This document shows positions 7,074 through 14,807 of a DNA stretch of 18,504 nt, piece by piece (position 1 is the first letter of the stretch; each line of letters starts with the position of its first letter). The stretch comes from Anaerolineae bacterium (GTDB lineage: Bacteria; Chloroflexota; Anaerolineae; B4-G1; SLSP01): contig JAFGSL010000093.1 in the NCBI GenBank assembly GCA_016934645.1, positions 1 to 18,504 of the forward strand, written 5' to 3'. Both the position numbers and the translations under genes were made by a program. Below the pieces are notes generated by a model. It saw only the letters and a program-made list of their open reading frames with translations. It was not told where the DNA came from and searched no databases.

Positions 7074-8084
7074 TCACCACTTCGCATATTCCGGGCGGTC
7101 GCCATGCAGAGCGGTCTGAGGCGACGGAGTTTTGCCCTCACGGAGAATCTCGTAGGCATCGCGGTGGCGTTGGTGGTACTGGAACGTGGACTCGAAGCCG
7201 AACTCCTGCTGCACCTTTGCGATGGTGATGGCATCGTCGTTGGGTTCGATGAGGAAGTGCCCGCTGTCGTGATCGGAGCGAATTGTCACGCGGTCGCCGT
7301 ACTTTGCCATAATCAGGTCGGGGATGCTGTAGTTGAAGTCGTAGTGGCAGACGCAGAAGTCCAGGTTGATGTCGCGGACGATGACGTTGATGCGCGACTC
7401 GGTCGTCGCCAGGATTTGGCCGAGCGGGTCGATGATGCGCGAGCTGTTGGTGCGCACCGCCGACACGACGTAGATGTGGTGCAGGTAAGCGTAAACCTGG
7501 AGCGGGAAGCCGCCGTTGTACGCCGAGGGCCAGAAGATCAGCCGTGCGCCTTTGTCCGCCAAAGTCTGCCAACTTTCGGGGAACCCGGCGTCGAAGCAAA
7601 TCTGGAGGCCAACGCGCCCAAAATCCAGGTCGAAGACGGGCGCATCACTGCCCGGCATGAGGCCGTTTTCCATCACGGTGTAGTTTGCCGAGGTGGTGAC
7701 CGGGTGGATTTTATCGTAGATGCCCGCGATTTGCCCCTGCCTGTCGATGATGGCCGCCGAATTCCAGTTGATGCCGTCGTGCTGTGTTTTGATCGGACAG
7801 ATTACGTAGCAGTTGTGTTCTTTGGCGCGTTGGGCGATGATGTCCGTAGTGGGGCCGGGGATCGGTTCGACCAGGTCGGCTGCCGGACCGTACATCGAGA
7901 CGGTGGTGAAAGTCTCAGGCAGGCAGACGAGATCCGGCTCCTGCGTCAGCGCCAGGTCGAGTAAGTGCAACACGTGCTCTCGGTTCTGCTCGACTGTGGG
8001 GAAGAACTGACCGTTTTGACAGACGGTAGCGATCCGAGCGCCCGCACATCTCCGTGCGTCCTCACGTCTTCGTGAGTCTGTCAC
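7074..8084 (-). CDS. Nitrilase-superfamily carbon-nitrogen hydrolase
   Basis: 336 residues. The nitrilase catalytic triad is visible: E57 in LPETFTT, K125 in IYDKIHPV and C163 in QICFDAGFPES. It should therefore hydrolyse an amide or nitrile through a cysteine thioester in the cytosol; the substrate is not readable. The domain begins at ARIATVCQNG (residue 16). I chose GTG at 8084 because its GTGA overlaps the TGA stop of the dehydrogenase gene by four bases, implying translational coupling. An earlier in-frame ATG at 8129 would overlap that gene by 49 bases. The N-terminal TDSRRREDARRC segment has no family counterpart that I know of. It is encoded by a repetitive-looking stretch (CACGAAGACGTGAGGACGCA). 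The C-terminal 90 residues after NVIVRDINLD form an extra tail. Confidence 0.85.
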   Translation of the reverse strand: MTDSRRREDARRCAGARIATVCQNGQFFPTVEQNREHVLHLLDLALTQEPDLVCLPETFTTVSMYGPAADLVEPIPGPTTDIIAQRAKEHNCYVICPIKTQHDGINWNSAAIIDRQGQIAGIYDKIHPVTTSANYTVMENGLMPGSDAPVFDLDFGRVGLQICFDAGFPESWQTLADKGARLIFWPSAYNGGFPLQVYAYLHHIYVVSAVRTNSSRIIDPLGQILATTESRINVIVRDINLDFCVCHYDFNYSIPDLIMAKYGDRVTIRSDHDSGHFLIEPNDDAITIAKVQQEFGFESTFQYHQRHRDAYEILREGKTPSPQTALHGDRPEYAKW

Positions 8085-9850
8085 GGCAACATCACCCGAA
8101 GCAGTTCGGCTTCGGCCTCCGTTGTCCATTCACGCCCGTCCTTGAGTCTGGCGTAGACCGTGGGCAACACGTCCTTCAGGTTGGTCAAGGCGGTGAGGGG
8201 GAGTGGCTTGATGTGCGGATAGATGATGATCTTGCCGGGGAAGCGCGTCTCGTCCACGGCTTTGAGGCCGTCGTAGGACGCTTCCAGCGAGCCGATGGCG
8301 GCGACGGAGCGGTTGGGCGACAGTTGCCCGCTTTCCGCCTGATCCAGCATAAATCGCATGTTCTCGATGGTCGAGGCTGAGTGCCCGATGACGTGCGCCT
8401 GCTTGAGGTAGGCGTCGCTCAGGTCGATATCGGCATACTTGCCGCGCGGCACGCCCGCGAAGATGTTCATCACGCCTTTGGGGGCCAGATAGGTCGCCGA
8501 GTCGGCGATGACGGGCGTGACCGGCGCGAGCACGATGATGTCATCGAAGCCGGTTTCCTTGAACGCCGCCATCCCTGCCGCATAAGCTTCCTTGTTCGTT
8601 GGATTGAGGCAGATGAACTCGACGCCCTTGCTTTTGGCCTCCATGCTGAAGCTTGTGCAGAGATCATCCAGCCGCTCGTCACTGATGTCGGTGCAGACGA
8701 TGGTTGCCGGGCCGTTCTCAGATTGGATGGTGGCCTGGACGTGCATCCGTCCCATCGGGCCGCCCGCGCCGACGAACCACGCCTTCCCGCCGGGCTTGAG
8801 CGTGGACCGCGCGGGTGTGTCGCTGTAGGCGGCGGCGATATCTGTGCAGGTGCTGCCGACGTAGAGCCAGCGGTTATAGTGGATGCGGCCCACGTCCACC
8901 TTGACCTTGCCTGCCATTGGCGCATCGTCCATCAGCACCATAATGCCGTAACTCGCCAGGTTGGGGCTGGCTTGCTCGATGAGGTCGGCGTCAGCGCCCA
9001 GGAGGATGATGTCCTCCACGCCTCTGCCGGTGTCACCGCTGTCGGCTGCGGGGGAGACGGGCGCATCGTCGGTCTCGACGGTCGCCGGGTTGGGTAGTTC
9101 TGCCACATCCGCCACTTCGACGCCCAGTTGCGCAGCGCGTTCTTTTAGCCAAGTGGCAAACGGCGCGGGCACGTTCGTCAGCAGCAGCTTGGCGGGGTGG
9201 GCGGCCTCATCGAAGCCCTGGCTGAAGGTGTACATTTCTTTCGCGTGATCTGTGCCGATGATCCACATTGTGCCGCCGTTGCGCGGTGCAGTTCGGTAGT
9301 GCAGTTGGTATGCTGCGATGACGCACGCCCACGGCTCGGTCAGCGCGGCCTCGGCGTAGCCGGTTTCGGCTTCTTGGATGGGAATGAGGTAGTTGCCGTG
9401 GTCGCCGTTGAGCACGCGCTGGTCGACGACCGTGTATTCGGAAAGCCCGCCGTCGATTTCGTAACCGTAGGAGCAGTTCTCCCCATGATAGAAGATGTCC
9501 GCCTGGACGATGAAGCGGTCGCCGACCTTGTACTGGTCGCGCAGCGCCTCGCCGACGCCGACGACGGTGATACTCACTTCGTGGCCCAGCACCACGGGTC
9601 TCTCGCGCATATTGCGGTGGATGCGCGGATGATCCTGTCCAGCGCGGATCACCTTAATGTCCGAGAAGCAGTGCCCGCAGGCATCGTGGCGGATGAGCAG
9701 TTCGTCTGGGCCATACTCCGGCATTGGGACGGTGATGGGTTTGCCGTCTACGCCGAAGTTTTCGAAACCCGCACCGTAAAGCGGCCATAACCGGTTTGTC
9801 GCCGGTAAGGGTACATCGGCGCGTTGATATTGGGTGAGTTTGCCAGTCAT
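8081..9850 (-). CDS. Zinc-type medium-chain dehydrogenase with duplicated Rossmann-like region (sorbose-1-phosphate reductase-like)
   Basis: 589 residues from the ATG at 9850, chosen because GGAGGAATCT directly precedes it; the frame is open 16 codons further up. The N-terminal GroES-like domain has the catalytic zinc signature: C61 in GHCFSD, H90-E91 in VVLGHE, and E172 in LTEPWAC. The structural-zinc cysteine cluster is missing, as in SorE-type sugar-phosphate reductases, which also share the FDDIIVLAPVTPV and MNIFAG motifs. Most family members have 340-420 residues. The excess lies at about 192-350: a first Rossmann-like unit (GGTMWIIGTDHAKEM to RIHYNRWLYVGS) without a clear glycine motif. 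A canonical unit follows, GGKAWFVGAGGPMG (354-367) with the ribose-binding D388. A likely sugar, polyol or polyol-phosphate oxidoreductase using NAD(P). Confidence 0.8.
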   Translation of the reverse strand: MTGKLTQYQRADVPLPATNRLWPLYGAGFENFGVDGKPITVPMPEYGPDELLIRHDACGHCFSDIKVIRAGQDHPRIHRNMRERPVVLGHEVSITVVGVGEALRDQYKVGDRFIVQADIFYHGENCSYGYEIDGGLSEYTVVDQRVLNGDHGNYLIPIQEAETGYAEAALTEPWACVIAAYQLHYRTAPRNGGTMWIIGTDHAKEMYTFSQGFDEAAHPAKLLLTNVPAPFATWLKERAAQLGVEVADVAELPNPATVETDDAPVSPAADSGDTGRGVEDIILLGADADLIEQASPNLASYGIMVLMDDAPMAGKVKVDVGRIHYNRWLYVGSTCTDIAAAYSDTPARSTLKPGGKAWFVGAGGPMGRMHVQATIQSENGPATIVCTDISDERLDDLCTSFSMEAKSKGVEFICLNPTNKEAYAAGMAAFKETGFDDIIVLAPVTPVIADSATYLAPKGVMNIFAGVPRGKYADIDLSDAYLKQAHVIGHSASTIENMRFMLDQAESGQLSPNRSVAAIGSLEASYDGLKAVDETRFPGKIIIYPHIKPLPLTALTNLKDVLPTVYARLKDGREWTTEAEAELLRVMLP

Positions 9851-9912
9851 AGATTCCTCCAAAATGATCTGATAGTCATCAGTCGGATAGCTGTTCAAGC
9901 TCCGGCCAGTTT

Positions 9913-10989
9913 CTAAACGCTATGCAATTCTTTCAAAAACGCCTTTCCTTCTTCTGGTGTTACCTGCTCGATAATGTGGAACAGGAAGCCTTTGCCGCCG
10001 AGTTCTTTCTGGATGGTGAAGGCACCTTGGCAGTCCACATAAACCTGGCAGAGTTTGCCGCCGTCGCGGATGCGCTTGAGCAGCGGCAACCAGCCGTCGG
10101 CGAGCGGTTGGCCATCGCCGGGCTGCCATTGAATGCCGCGCAGTCGCTCGATACCGAGTAGGTAGTCCAGGTGTGGGATTTCACCCTTGCCGTCCATATG
10201 ATAGAAGCCGTAGTCCAGGTGATCGCAGCAGGTGACCAAATCGGGCAGGACGAAGCGCTTGAACATACGCGGCGAGATCATATACGAGAAGTCGCATTGC
10301 AGCATGTAGCCCTTTCCCGGTGACCAGCATGGCCCCCAGCAGGCGTTCCCGCGTCCGACGGTGCTGGTGATGGTGTAGATTTCGTCGTAGTAGCGCAGCC
10401 ACAGCGGCGTGATCTCGCCCACCAACCGGTCAACCTCATCCGGCGCGTCGATCAGGTCGAGCAAGAGCTTTTCCGAACCGCGCAGGCCGGCGAGGATGTC
10501 CAGGTTGCCACCGATGTCGGCGGTGCCGACGAGCACCTGGTCGCCCCAACGTTCCACGGCTTGCCGGGTTACATCCAGCACGCGCCGCCGCCACGGATTG
10601 TCGGGATCATAACTGAGGTGGATGTCTTCCAGGCGGTCTACACCGTCCAACGGCCAGAACCAGGTCGTGTCGGGCGTCCACGAGACGCGCGATCCCAGGA
10701 ACGCGGCCATCGTGCCGGGGCCATAGTTCACCCACCATTTCGGAAAGGCATCGCCGAGCCAGTAGGCGGCTTCGAGGAGTCGCTCCCAGTTGTCGAGGAT
10801 CTGATCCACCGGTGTATCCAGGCCGTACTTCGTTAGTTGTGACCAGTCGGCTGGCTTAAGGGCGCTCTCAACCGGATCGACGGTTTCCAGCACCACCAGC
10901 GGACGCTCCAATTCACTGGCCCACCAGGCGTTCCAGTCGCGGGCGATGCGCTCCCAATCGGATTCGGTAAAGCGGATGTTGATTGTCAT
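9913..10989 (-). CDS. Uroporphyrinogen decarboxylase-fold protein (UroD-like, methyltransferase-related) 1
   Basis: 358 residues from the ATG at 10989, preceded by GGGAGG six bases upstream; nine upstream codons are rejected. The C-terminal half shows the UroD/MtaA-type barrel: CDFSYMISPRMFKRFVLPD, then YGFYHMDGKGEIPHLDYLL and GIQWQPGDG. In cobamide-dependent methyltransferases of this fold an HxC zinc motif sits where this protein has H264-x-D266, so it is not a standard MtaA/CmuA enzyme. Haem-type UroD substrate arginines are not obvious at the N-terminus. Such orphan UroD-like proteins often occur in carbohydrate and C1 gene clusters in Chloroflexota. The neighbouring dehydrogenase starts 62 bases downstream. 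Reaction unknown. Confidence 0.75.
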   Translation of the reverse strand: MTINIRFTESDWERIARDWNAWWASELERPLVVLETVDPVESALKPADWSQLTKYGLDTPVDQILDNWERLLEAAYWLGDAFPKWWVNYGPGTMAAFLGSRVSWTPDTTWFWPLDGVDRLEDIHLSYDPDNPWRRRVLDVTRQAVERWGDQVLVGTADIGGNLDILAGLRGSEKLLLDLIDAPDEVDRLVGEITPLWLRYYDEIYTITSTVGRGNACWGPCWSPGKGYMLQCDFSYMISPRMFKRFVLPDLVTCCDHLDYGFYHMDGKGEIPHLDYLLGIERLRGIQWQPGDGQPLADGWLPLLKRIRDGGKLCQVYVDCQGAFTIQKELGGKGFLFHIIEQVTPEEGKAFLKELHSV

Positions 10990-11069
10990 AGAGCCTCCCA
11001 AAATGGCAAATAGCAAATGGCAAATCGGCTAGTCAGCGAATTACGAGTTACGAATCACAAATGCAGATC

Positions 11070-11133
11070 GTAATTCGCTATTCGTAATTCGCTATTCGTA
11101 ATTCGCTATTCGTAATTCGCTATTCGTAATTCG
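11070..11133. repeat. 14-base tandem repeat between the two UroD-like genes
   Basis: The unit GTAATTCGCTATTC occurs four times perfectly, at 11070, 11084, 11098 and 11112, followed by a degenerate fifth copy at 11126. Just before it, TTACGAGTTACGAATCAC (11041-11058) and AATGGCAAATAGCAAATGGC (11001-11020) are further low-complexity, text-like repeats. The array ends a few bases before the stop of the upstream UroD-like gene. There are no spacers, so it is not a CRISPR. Confidence 0.85.
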
Positions 11134-11137
11134 TATT

Positions 11138-12262
11138 TCAGTACCGGCACTCTTCCTGCACCACCTGCATCAGCCAGCGCATACGACCCACACCGGTGCC
11201 GGCAGCCGTTGATCCGGCGGTGGCGATTTCGAGGCCACCGGTGGCGCCGGCTTTCTTGAAGTCGCTGATGACGTGCTGGCGGATTTCGTCCGGGCTGCCG
11301 TTGCGCAAGAGCAACGGCGGCAGTTGGCCGAAGATGTAGGCGTTGGGCATCTTTTCGCGGATGAGGGCGGCGTCCACGGTGGGGCCGTAGTTGACGGCGC
11401 GGATGCCGAGTTCGTACTGCATCTCGAGCAGATGGCCCATAGCGCTGTCGGAGTGCTGGTAGCGGCGGGCCGGCGGGGGAGCCATGGCGTTGAGCACCCG
11501 TTCCAATACCGGGAAGCAGTATTCGCGGTAGAGTTTTTTGTTGAAGAATGCGCTATTGTCGTCGGTGATCCACCAGCCGGGCTGGTCGTTGCCGCTGAAC
11601 TCGCGCAGCACGGTGTTGAATTCGACCATTTTTCCCGCCAGGATATCGCGGAAGCGTTGCATCAGGTCGGGGTGGTCGTATATCCAGTAAAAGACGGTCT
11701 CCGTCTTGAGTATAGAGGTCATAATCGTCGCCGGACCGCGGCTGCCCGTGCCAAGTTTGGGCAGGGGTTTCCCGGCGGCCTTGCGCGCTTCCCATTCCGC
11801 CAGATATGGCTCCGGCAAGGCCCACGTGTGCATATCGGTGGTCTCGGCTTTGTCGAGGATTCGCGCGAAGGCGGCGACATCTTCCGGGCCATCGCCCTCG
11901 TTGACGGCAGTGAGCCACGGGGTGCCACCCTCGGAGTAAGTGAAGATACAGTCGAAGAGGTTTTCGATGCGGTGTGGCTCATTCTCCCACGTATCCTCGT
12001 TGAAGAAGGCACGCCCCACATATTCCTGTAAGATGGCATTAACCTCTTGGTGCAGCGCGTTGCGGTAGGCGGTATCGTGGTAATAGCGTAGTGTCGAAGG
12101 TACATCCATGAACTCGAAGATCCAGTGATCGTCCGGTGAGAACGAGAGCGCGCAGCGCGGTTTATCGGTGGTGAACGCGTGGCATTGGGCGTTTTCTTCC
12201 CAGAACGCCTCCACATCCAGCGATTTCGTCAACTCCATAAATTCTGGTTCGATGATAGGCAT
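11138..12262 (-). CDS. Uroporphyrinogen decarboxylase-fold protein (UroD-like) 2
   Basis: 374 residues from the ATG at 12262, with AAAGGAA eight bases upstream; a TTG two codons earlier is less likely. The fold is recognised from DDNSAFFNKKLYREYCFPVL, RYQHSDSAMGHLLEM, AVNYGPTVDAALIREKMPN and the closing GGLEIATAGSTAAGTG, the usual end of UroD-like barrels. The HxC zinc motif of methyltransferases is replaced by H270-S-D272. Sequence similarity to the second UroD-like protein is low, so the pair is not a recent duplication. It is the first gene of the run leading to the dehydrogenase, nitrilase and DUF89 genes. Substrate unknown. Confidence 0.75.
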   Translation of the reverse strand: MPIIEPEFMELTKSLDVEAFWEENAQCHAFTTDKPRCALSFSPDDHWIFEFMDVPSTLRYYHDTAYRNALHQEVNAILQEYVGRAFFNEDTWENEPHRIENLFDCIFTYSEGGTPWLTAVNEGDGPEDVAAFARILDKAETTDMHTWALPEPYLAEWEARKAAGKPLPKLGTGSRGPATIMTSILKTETVFYWIYDHPDLMQRFRDILAGKMVEFNTVLREFSGNDQPGWWITDDNSAFFNKKLYREYCFPVLERVLNAMAPPPARRYQHSDSAMGHLLEMQYELGIRAVNYGPTVDAALIREKMPNAYIFGQLPPLLLRNGSPDEIRQHVISDFKKAGATGGLEIATAGSTAAGTGVGRMRWLMQVVQEECRY

Positions 12263-12288
12263 TTTCAATTCCTTTGCTTTGATTTAGG

Positions 12289-12333
12289 GGGACTAGGAAA
12301 AGAACCGACTTCTCTGTCCCAATCCCTAGTCCC
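12289..12333. repeat. Inverted repeat at the flavin reductase stop codon
   Basis: GGGACTAGG (12289-12297) and CCTAGTCCC (12325-12333) form a perfect 9-base pair with a 27-base loop; the right arm contains the reductase stop. No T-run follows in the direction of transcription, so it is at best a weak attenuator or processing hairpin. Confidence 0.45.
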
Positions 12334-12901
12334 GAATTACTGTTTTTCCGATTTCAAAGGCCGGTCCCAGGTATTCGCCCACGCCATAGTATCCGCGATC
12401 ATCGGGATCCCAGAGGATGGGGCGAATTTTCTGGATGGAGAGCTTGCCGTCGGCGTTGAAGACATCAGCTTCGGCTTTGATGTCGAGGACTTCGCCGACG
12501 AAGAGTGTGTGCAGGCCGATTTCGAGGGTGTGTAGTAGCTTGCATTCCAGCGCCATGGGAAATTCGGCGACGTAGGGTGCGTCCACCAGATCGCTTTTGA
12601 CCGCTGTGAGGCCGGCGGTGGCGAACTTGTCCACGTCGCGTCCGGAGACCAGACCCATATAATCCGCTTCCTTGACGTACTGCTCCGAAGCGATGTTGAC
12701 GGTGAACGCGCCGCGCGCGACGATGTTGCTGTAGGTGTACGTCGCTTTGCGTAGCGAGACGGAAACGCATGGCGGGCGCGAGCAGCAGATACCGCCCCAA
12801 GCTGCCGCCATCAGGTTGGGTTTGCCCGCGTCGTCGTAGGTGCCGACGATGAAGACGGGTGTAGGGTAAACAATTGTTTTCGCGCCGCGAGATGTTTTCA
12901 T
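12326..12901 (-). CDS. Flavin reductase / flavoredoxin-like FMN-binding protein
   Basis: 191 residues from the ATG at 12901, preceded by GGAGGAAAATCCT; the frame is open nine codons further up. The FMN-binding split-barrel signature is clear: PTPVFIVGTYDDAGKPNLM, AAWGGICCSRPPCVSVSLR, a YTYSNI helix, GAFTVNIAS, and a late ECKLLHTLEIGLHTLFVGEV. Proteins of this family bind FMN without covalent attachment and act as NAD(P)H:flavin reductases or electron carriers. It starts 14 bases after the response regulator stop, so the two are probably co-transcribed. It may supply reduced flavin to the metabolic operon downstream, but nothing in the sequence proves this. Confidence 0.85.
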   Translation of the reverse strand: MKTSRGAKTIVYPTPVFIVGTYDDAGKPNLMAAAWGGICCSRPPCVSVSLRKATYTYSNIVARGAFTVNIASEQYVKEADYMGLVSGRDVDKFATAGLTAVKSDLVDAPYVAEFPMALECKLLHTLEIGLHTLFVGEVLDIKAEADVFNADGKLSIQKIRPILWDPDDRGYYGVGEYLGPAFEIGKTVIRD

Positions 12902-12915
12902 AGGATTTTCCTCCG

Positions 12916-13557
12916 TTATGGGTTCCACTTTTCCAAACAGTCCGGGCAGATGCCGTGCGTGAACGTGGCTTCGGAGTGGGCTTCGATATAGTTCTCGACT
13001 CTAATCCAGTGCCCTTCCGCATCTTGAATCTTACGTCCGCACCACGCACAAATCGGTACCAGACCGCTCAGTGTTTTGATAGCCGTCAGCGCCTCCTGGA
13101 GTTCGGTGTTGCGCTGTTGTAGTTCCTGATTTTGTGCAGCCAACTGCGCGTTGGCCTCTTCCAGTTGCAGGTTAAGATGGCGCAAGGTGAGGTGGACGCT
13201 CACGCGCGCCAGGACTTCCTCCAATTGAAACGGCTTGGTCAAATAGTCCACGCCGCCCACGGCGAAGGCTTTGACCTTGTCCAGAGGTTCGTTGAGTGCG
13301 CTGATGAAGATGATGGGGACCTTTGCTGTCTGTGGCTTTGCTTTCAAACGTTCACATACGGTATAGCCATCCATACCAGGCATCATAATGTCAAGCAGGA
13401 TCAAATCGGGGGAGGCCATTTCAGCGGCGATAAGCGCCTGTTCACCACTGGACACGGCATGCACCTTATATTGATTTTGCTTTAGCATCTGTGAGAGTAG
13501 ACGCAAGTTGGCCGGTGTGTCATCCACTATCATGATATTGATTTCGTTTTTTTGCAT
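12916..13557 (-). CDS. Response regulator with C-terminal zinc-ribbon-like module
   Basis: 213 residues. Residues 6-125 are a receiver domain: acidic pair D12-D13, phosphoacceptor D56 in LLDIMMPG, S in FISAL, and K in DYLTKPF. Residues about 128-165 are a coiled coil rich in Gln, Glu and Asn. Residues 165-211 form a small module, SGLVPICAWCGRKIQD to HGICPDCLEKW, with CAWC and CPDC pairs that could bind zinc. No DNA-binding or kinase output is present. This C-terminal module is found in other single-receiver and kinase proteins, but its role is unclear to me. ATG is preceded by GGAAGGA. The receiver closely resembles that of the kinase at 13624-14805. Confidence 0.88.
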   Translation of the reverse strand: MQKNEINIMIVDDTPANLRLLSQMLKQNQYKVHAVSSGEQALIAAEMASPDLILLDIMMPGMDGYTVCERLKAKPQTAKVPIIFISALNEPLDKVKAFAVGGVDYLTKPFQLEEVLARVSVHLTLRHLNLQLEEANAQLAAQNQELQQRNTELQEALTAIKTLSGLVPICAWCGRKIQDAEGHWIRVENYIEAHSEATFTHGICPDCLEKWNP

Positions 13558-13581
13558 CTCTGTATGTCCTTCCCTTTGGAC

Positions 13582-13609
13582 AGTATAGGCGCTTATTAGG
13601 ATAAGCCAA
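13582..13609 (-). promoter_or_regulatory. Candidate sigma-70-type promoter for the response regulator gene
   Basis: On the minus strand TTGGCT (13604-13609) and TATACT (13582-13587) are separated by 16 bases. Four and five of six bases match the consensus. Transcription would begin near 13575, just upstream of the ribosome site and the ATG at 13557. This would let the regulator and flavin reductase genes be expressed apart from the two kinases. Confidence 0.4.
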
Positions 13610-13623
13610 AATGTGCTACTTGT

Positions 13624-14805
13624 TTAAGCCAAGTCTGTTTCTGCTTTTGGGAGTATGAAGTAGAATATGCTTCCTTGACCCGGAATCCCCTGACTTTCAA
13701 CGCCGACTTCCCCTCCCAACTTTTCTACGATGCGTTTAACAATGGACAATCCCAGGCCGTGACCTTCGACACGCACCTGATGCAATCGCTCAAAAGGTGT
13801 AAAGAGTTGCGCTTGCTGAGCAACAGACAAGCCCATACCATTGTCGCGTACCCAGAATCTGATCGTGGGTTGTTCCGTTGTCTGCGTTTCAGGGACTCCA
13901 TCATACCCCAGTTCTACACGCGGCGGTCGTCCTCCATATTTGATGGCATTGCTTAGATAGTTTACCCACACTTCTTCAATCCATGGCCCGTGCCCTAGCG
14001 CCAGTGGCCAAGTGTCAGGTACTATTATCTCGGCTTGATGGGTCTCGATCAGGTCCTCAATTCGGTTTCGTGCATCCTGGATCAGCCGTGACATATCGAG
14101 AGGACTTAACTCGATATGCTCGATGTTGCGTACGCTCGAAAGCAACAGCAGTTCGTCGATAATGTTGTTCATTTTGGATACGTTTTTTGTAATACTTTGA
14201 GCAATTGTAGTCAATGTATCTTCTGCTAATGTGGTTGGTGTTTTCAACAGGCTGCTATAACCCATCAGCAATCCCAGGGGGTTTTTCAGATCATGAGCTA
14301 CTGTATGCGCAAAGGCGTTCAGTTCGGCATTTTGTGTTTCCAGTTCATTTGCATAGCGACGTAGCATCGCTTGATCTTGCTCTCGCTGAGCAATCTCGTC
14401 TCGAAGGGCTTGATGCAGTAGGTGTAGCCCCACATGGCTTCTCACCCGCGCTAACACCTCATCGTACTGGAAAGGTTTCGTTACATAGTCCACACCACCC
14501 ACGGCAAAGGCTTTCACTCTATTAAGAGGCTGGTCCATAGCACTGATAAAGATGACCGGTATTTCTTTTGTTCGTGATTGAGCCTTCAAATGCTTGCACA
14601 CTTCGTAGCCATCTATACCGGCCATCATAATGTCAAGTAGAATCAAATCGGGCGGGGCTACATCGGCGGCTACAAGGGCTTGCTCGCCGCTAGAAACGGC
14701 ACGCACCTTATACCCATTTTGTTTCAACACTTGTGAAAGCAAACGTAAGTTATCTGGTGTGTCGTCCACGATTAGGATGCTTGCTTTATTGGTTTGCGCC
14801 TTCAT
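13624..14805 (-). CDS. Receiver-histidine kinase hybrid (no sensor domain)
   Basis: 393 residues. A receiver comes first (D14-D15, phosphoacceptor D58, K110), then a coiled coil at 131-160, a HisKA dimerisation domain with H171 in FAHTVAHDLKNPLG, and an ATPase domain with NYLSNAIKYGG, RDNGMGL and GHGLGLSI. The protein is soluble. The residue after the receiver MM is Ala (DIMMAG) where Pro is normal. I chose ATG at 14805 because AAGGA stands five bases upstream. The ATG at 14811 overlaps the previous stop (ATGA) but has no room for a ribosome site. It is almost certainly co-transcribed with the large kinase. It probably receives phosphate from another kinase and passes it on through H171; the target is unknown. 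Confidence 0.9.
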   Translation of the reverse strand: MKAQTNKASILIVDDTPDNLRLLSQVLKQNGYKVRAVSSGEQALVAADVAPPDLILLDIMMAGIDGYEVCKHLKAQSRTKEIPVIFISAMDQPLNRVKAFAVGGVDYVTKPFQYDEVLARVRSHVGLHLLHQALRDEIAQREQDQAMLRRYANELETQNAELNAFAHTVAHDLKNPLGLLMGYSSLLKTPTTLAEDTLTTIAQSITKNVSKMNNIIDELLLLSSVRNIEHIELSPLDMSRLIQDARNRIEDLIETHQAEIIVPDTWPLALGHGPWIEEVWVNYLSNAIKYGGRPPRVELGYDGVPETQTTEQPTIRFWVRDNGMGLSVAQQAQLFTPFERLHQVRVEGHGLGLSIVKRIVEKLGGEVGVESQGIPGQGSIFYFILPKAETDLA

Positions 14806-14807
14806 GG

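Noticed and set aside
7104..7964. 286-codon plus-strand open frame
   Set aside because: It lies wholly antisense to the nitrilase gene, whose catalytic triad is intact. Its composition (runs of Val, Asp, Arg) is typical of a frame opposite GC-rich codons.
9913..10989. True HemE uroporphyrinogen decarboxylase
   Set aside because: The characteristic N-terminal substrate-binding arginine motif is not seen, and two divergent copies sit in a catabolic-looking operon without other haem genes.
11070..11133. CRISPR array
   Set aside because: The units are 14 bases, contiguous and without unique spacers; no cas gene is nearby.
11273..12031. 252-codon plus-strand open frame
   Set aside because: Antisense to the second UroD-like gene, with no recognisable motif. 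The similar 238-codon frame at 8381-9097 opposite the dehydrogenase is rejected for the same reason.
12289..12333. Rho-independent terminator
   Set aside because: The stem is perfect but the loop is 27 bases long and no T-run follows on the minus strand.
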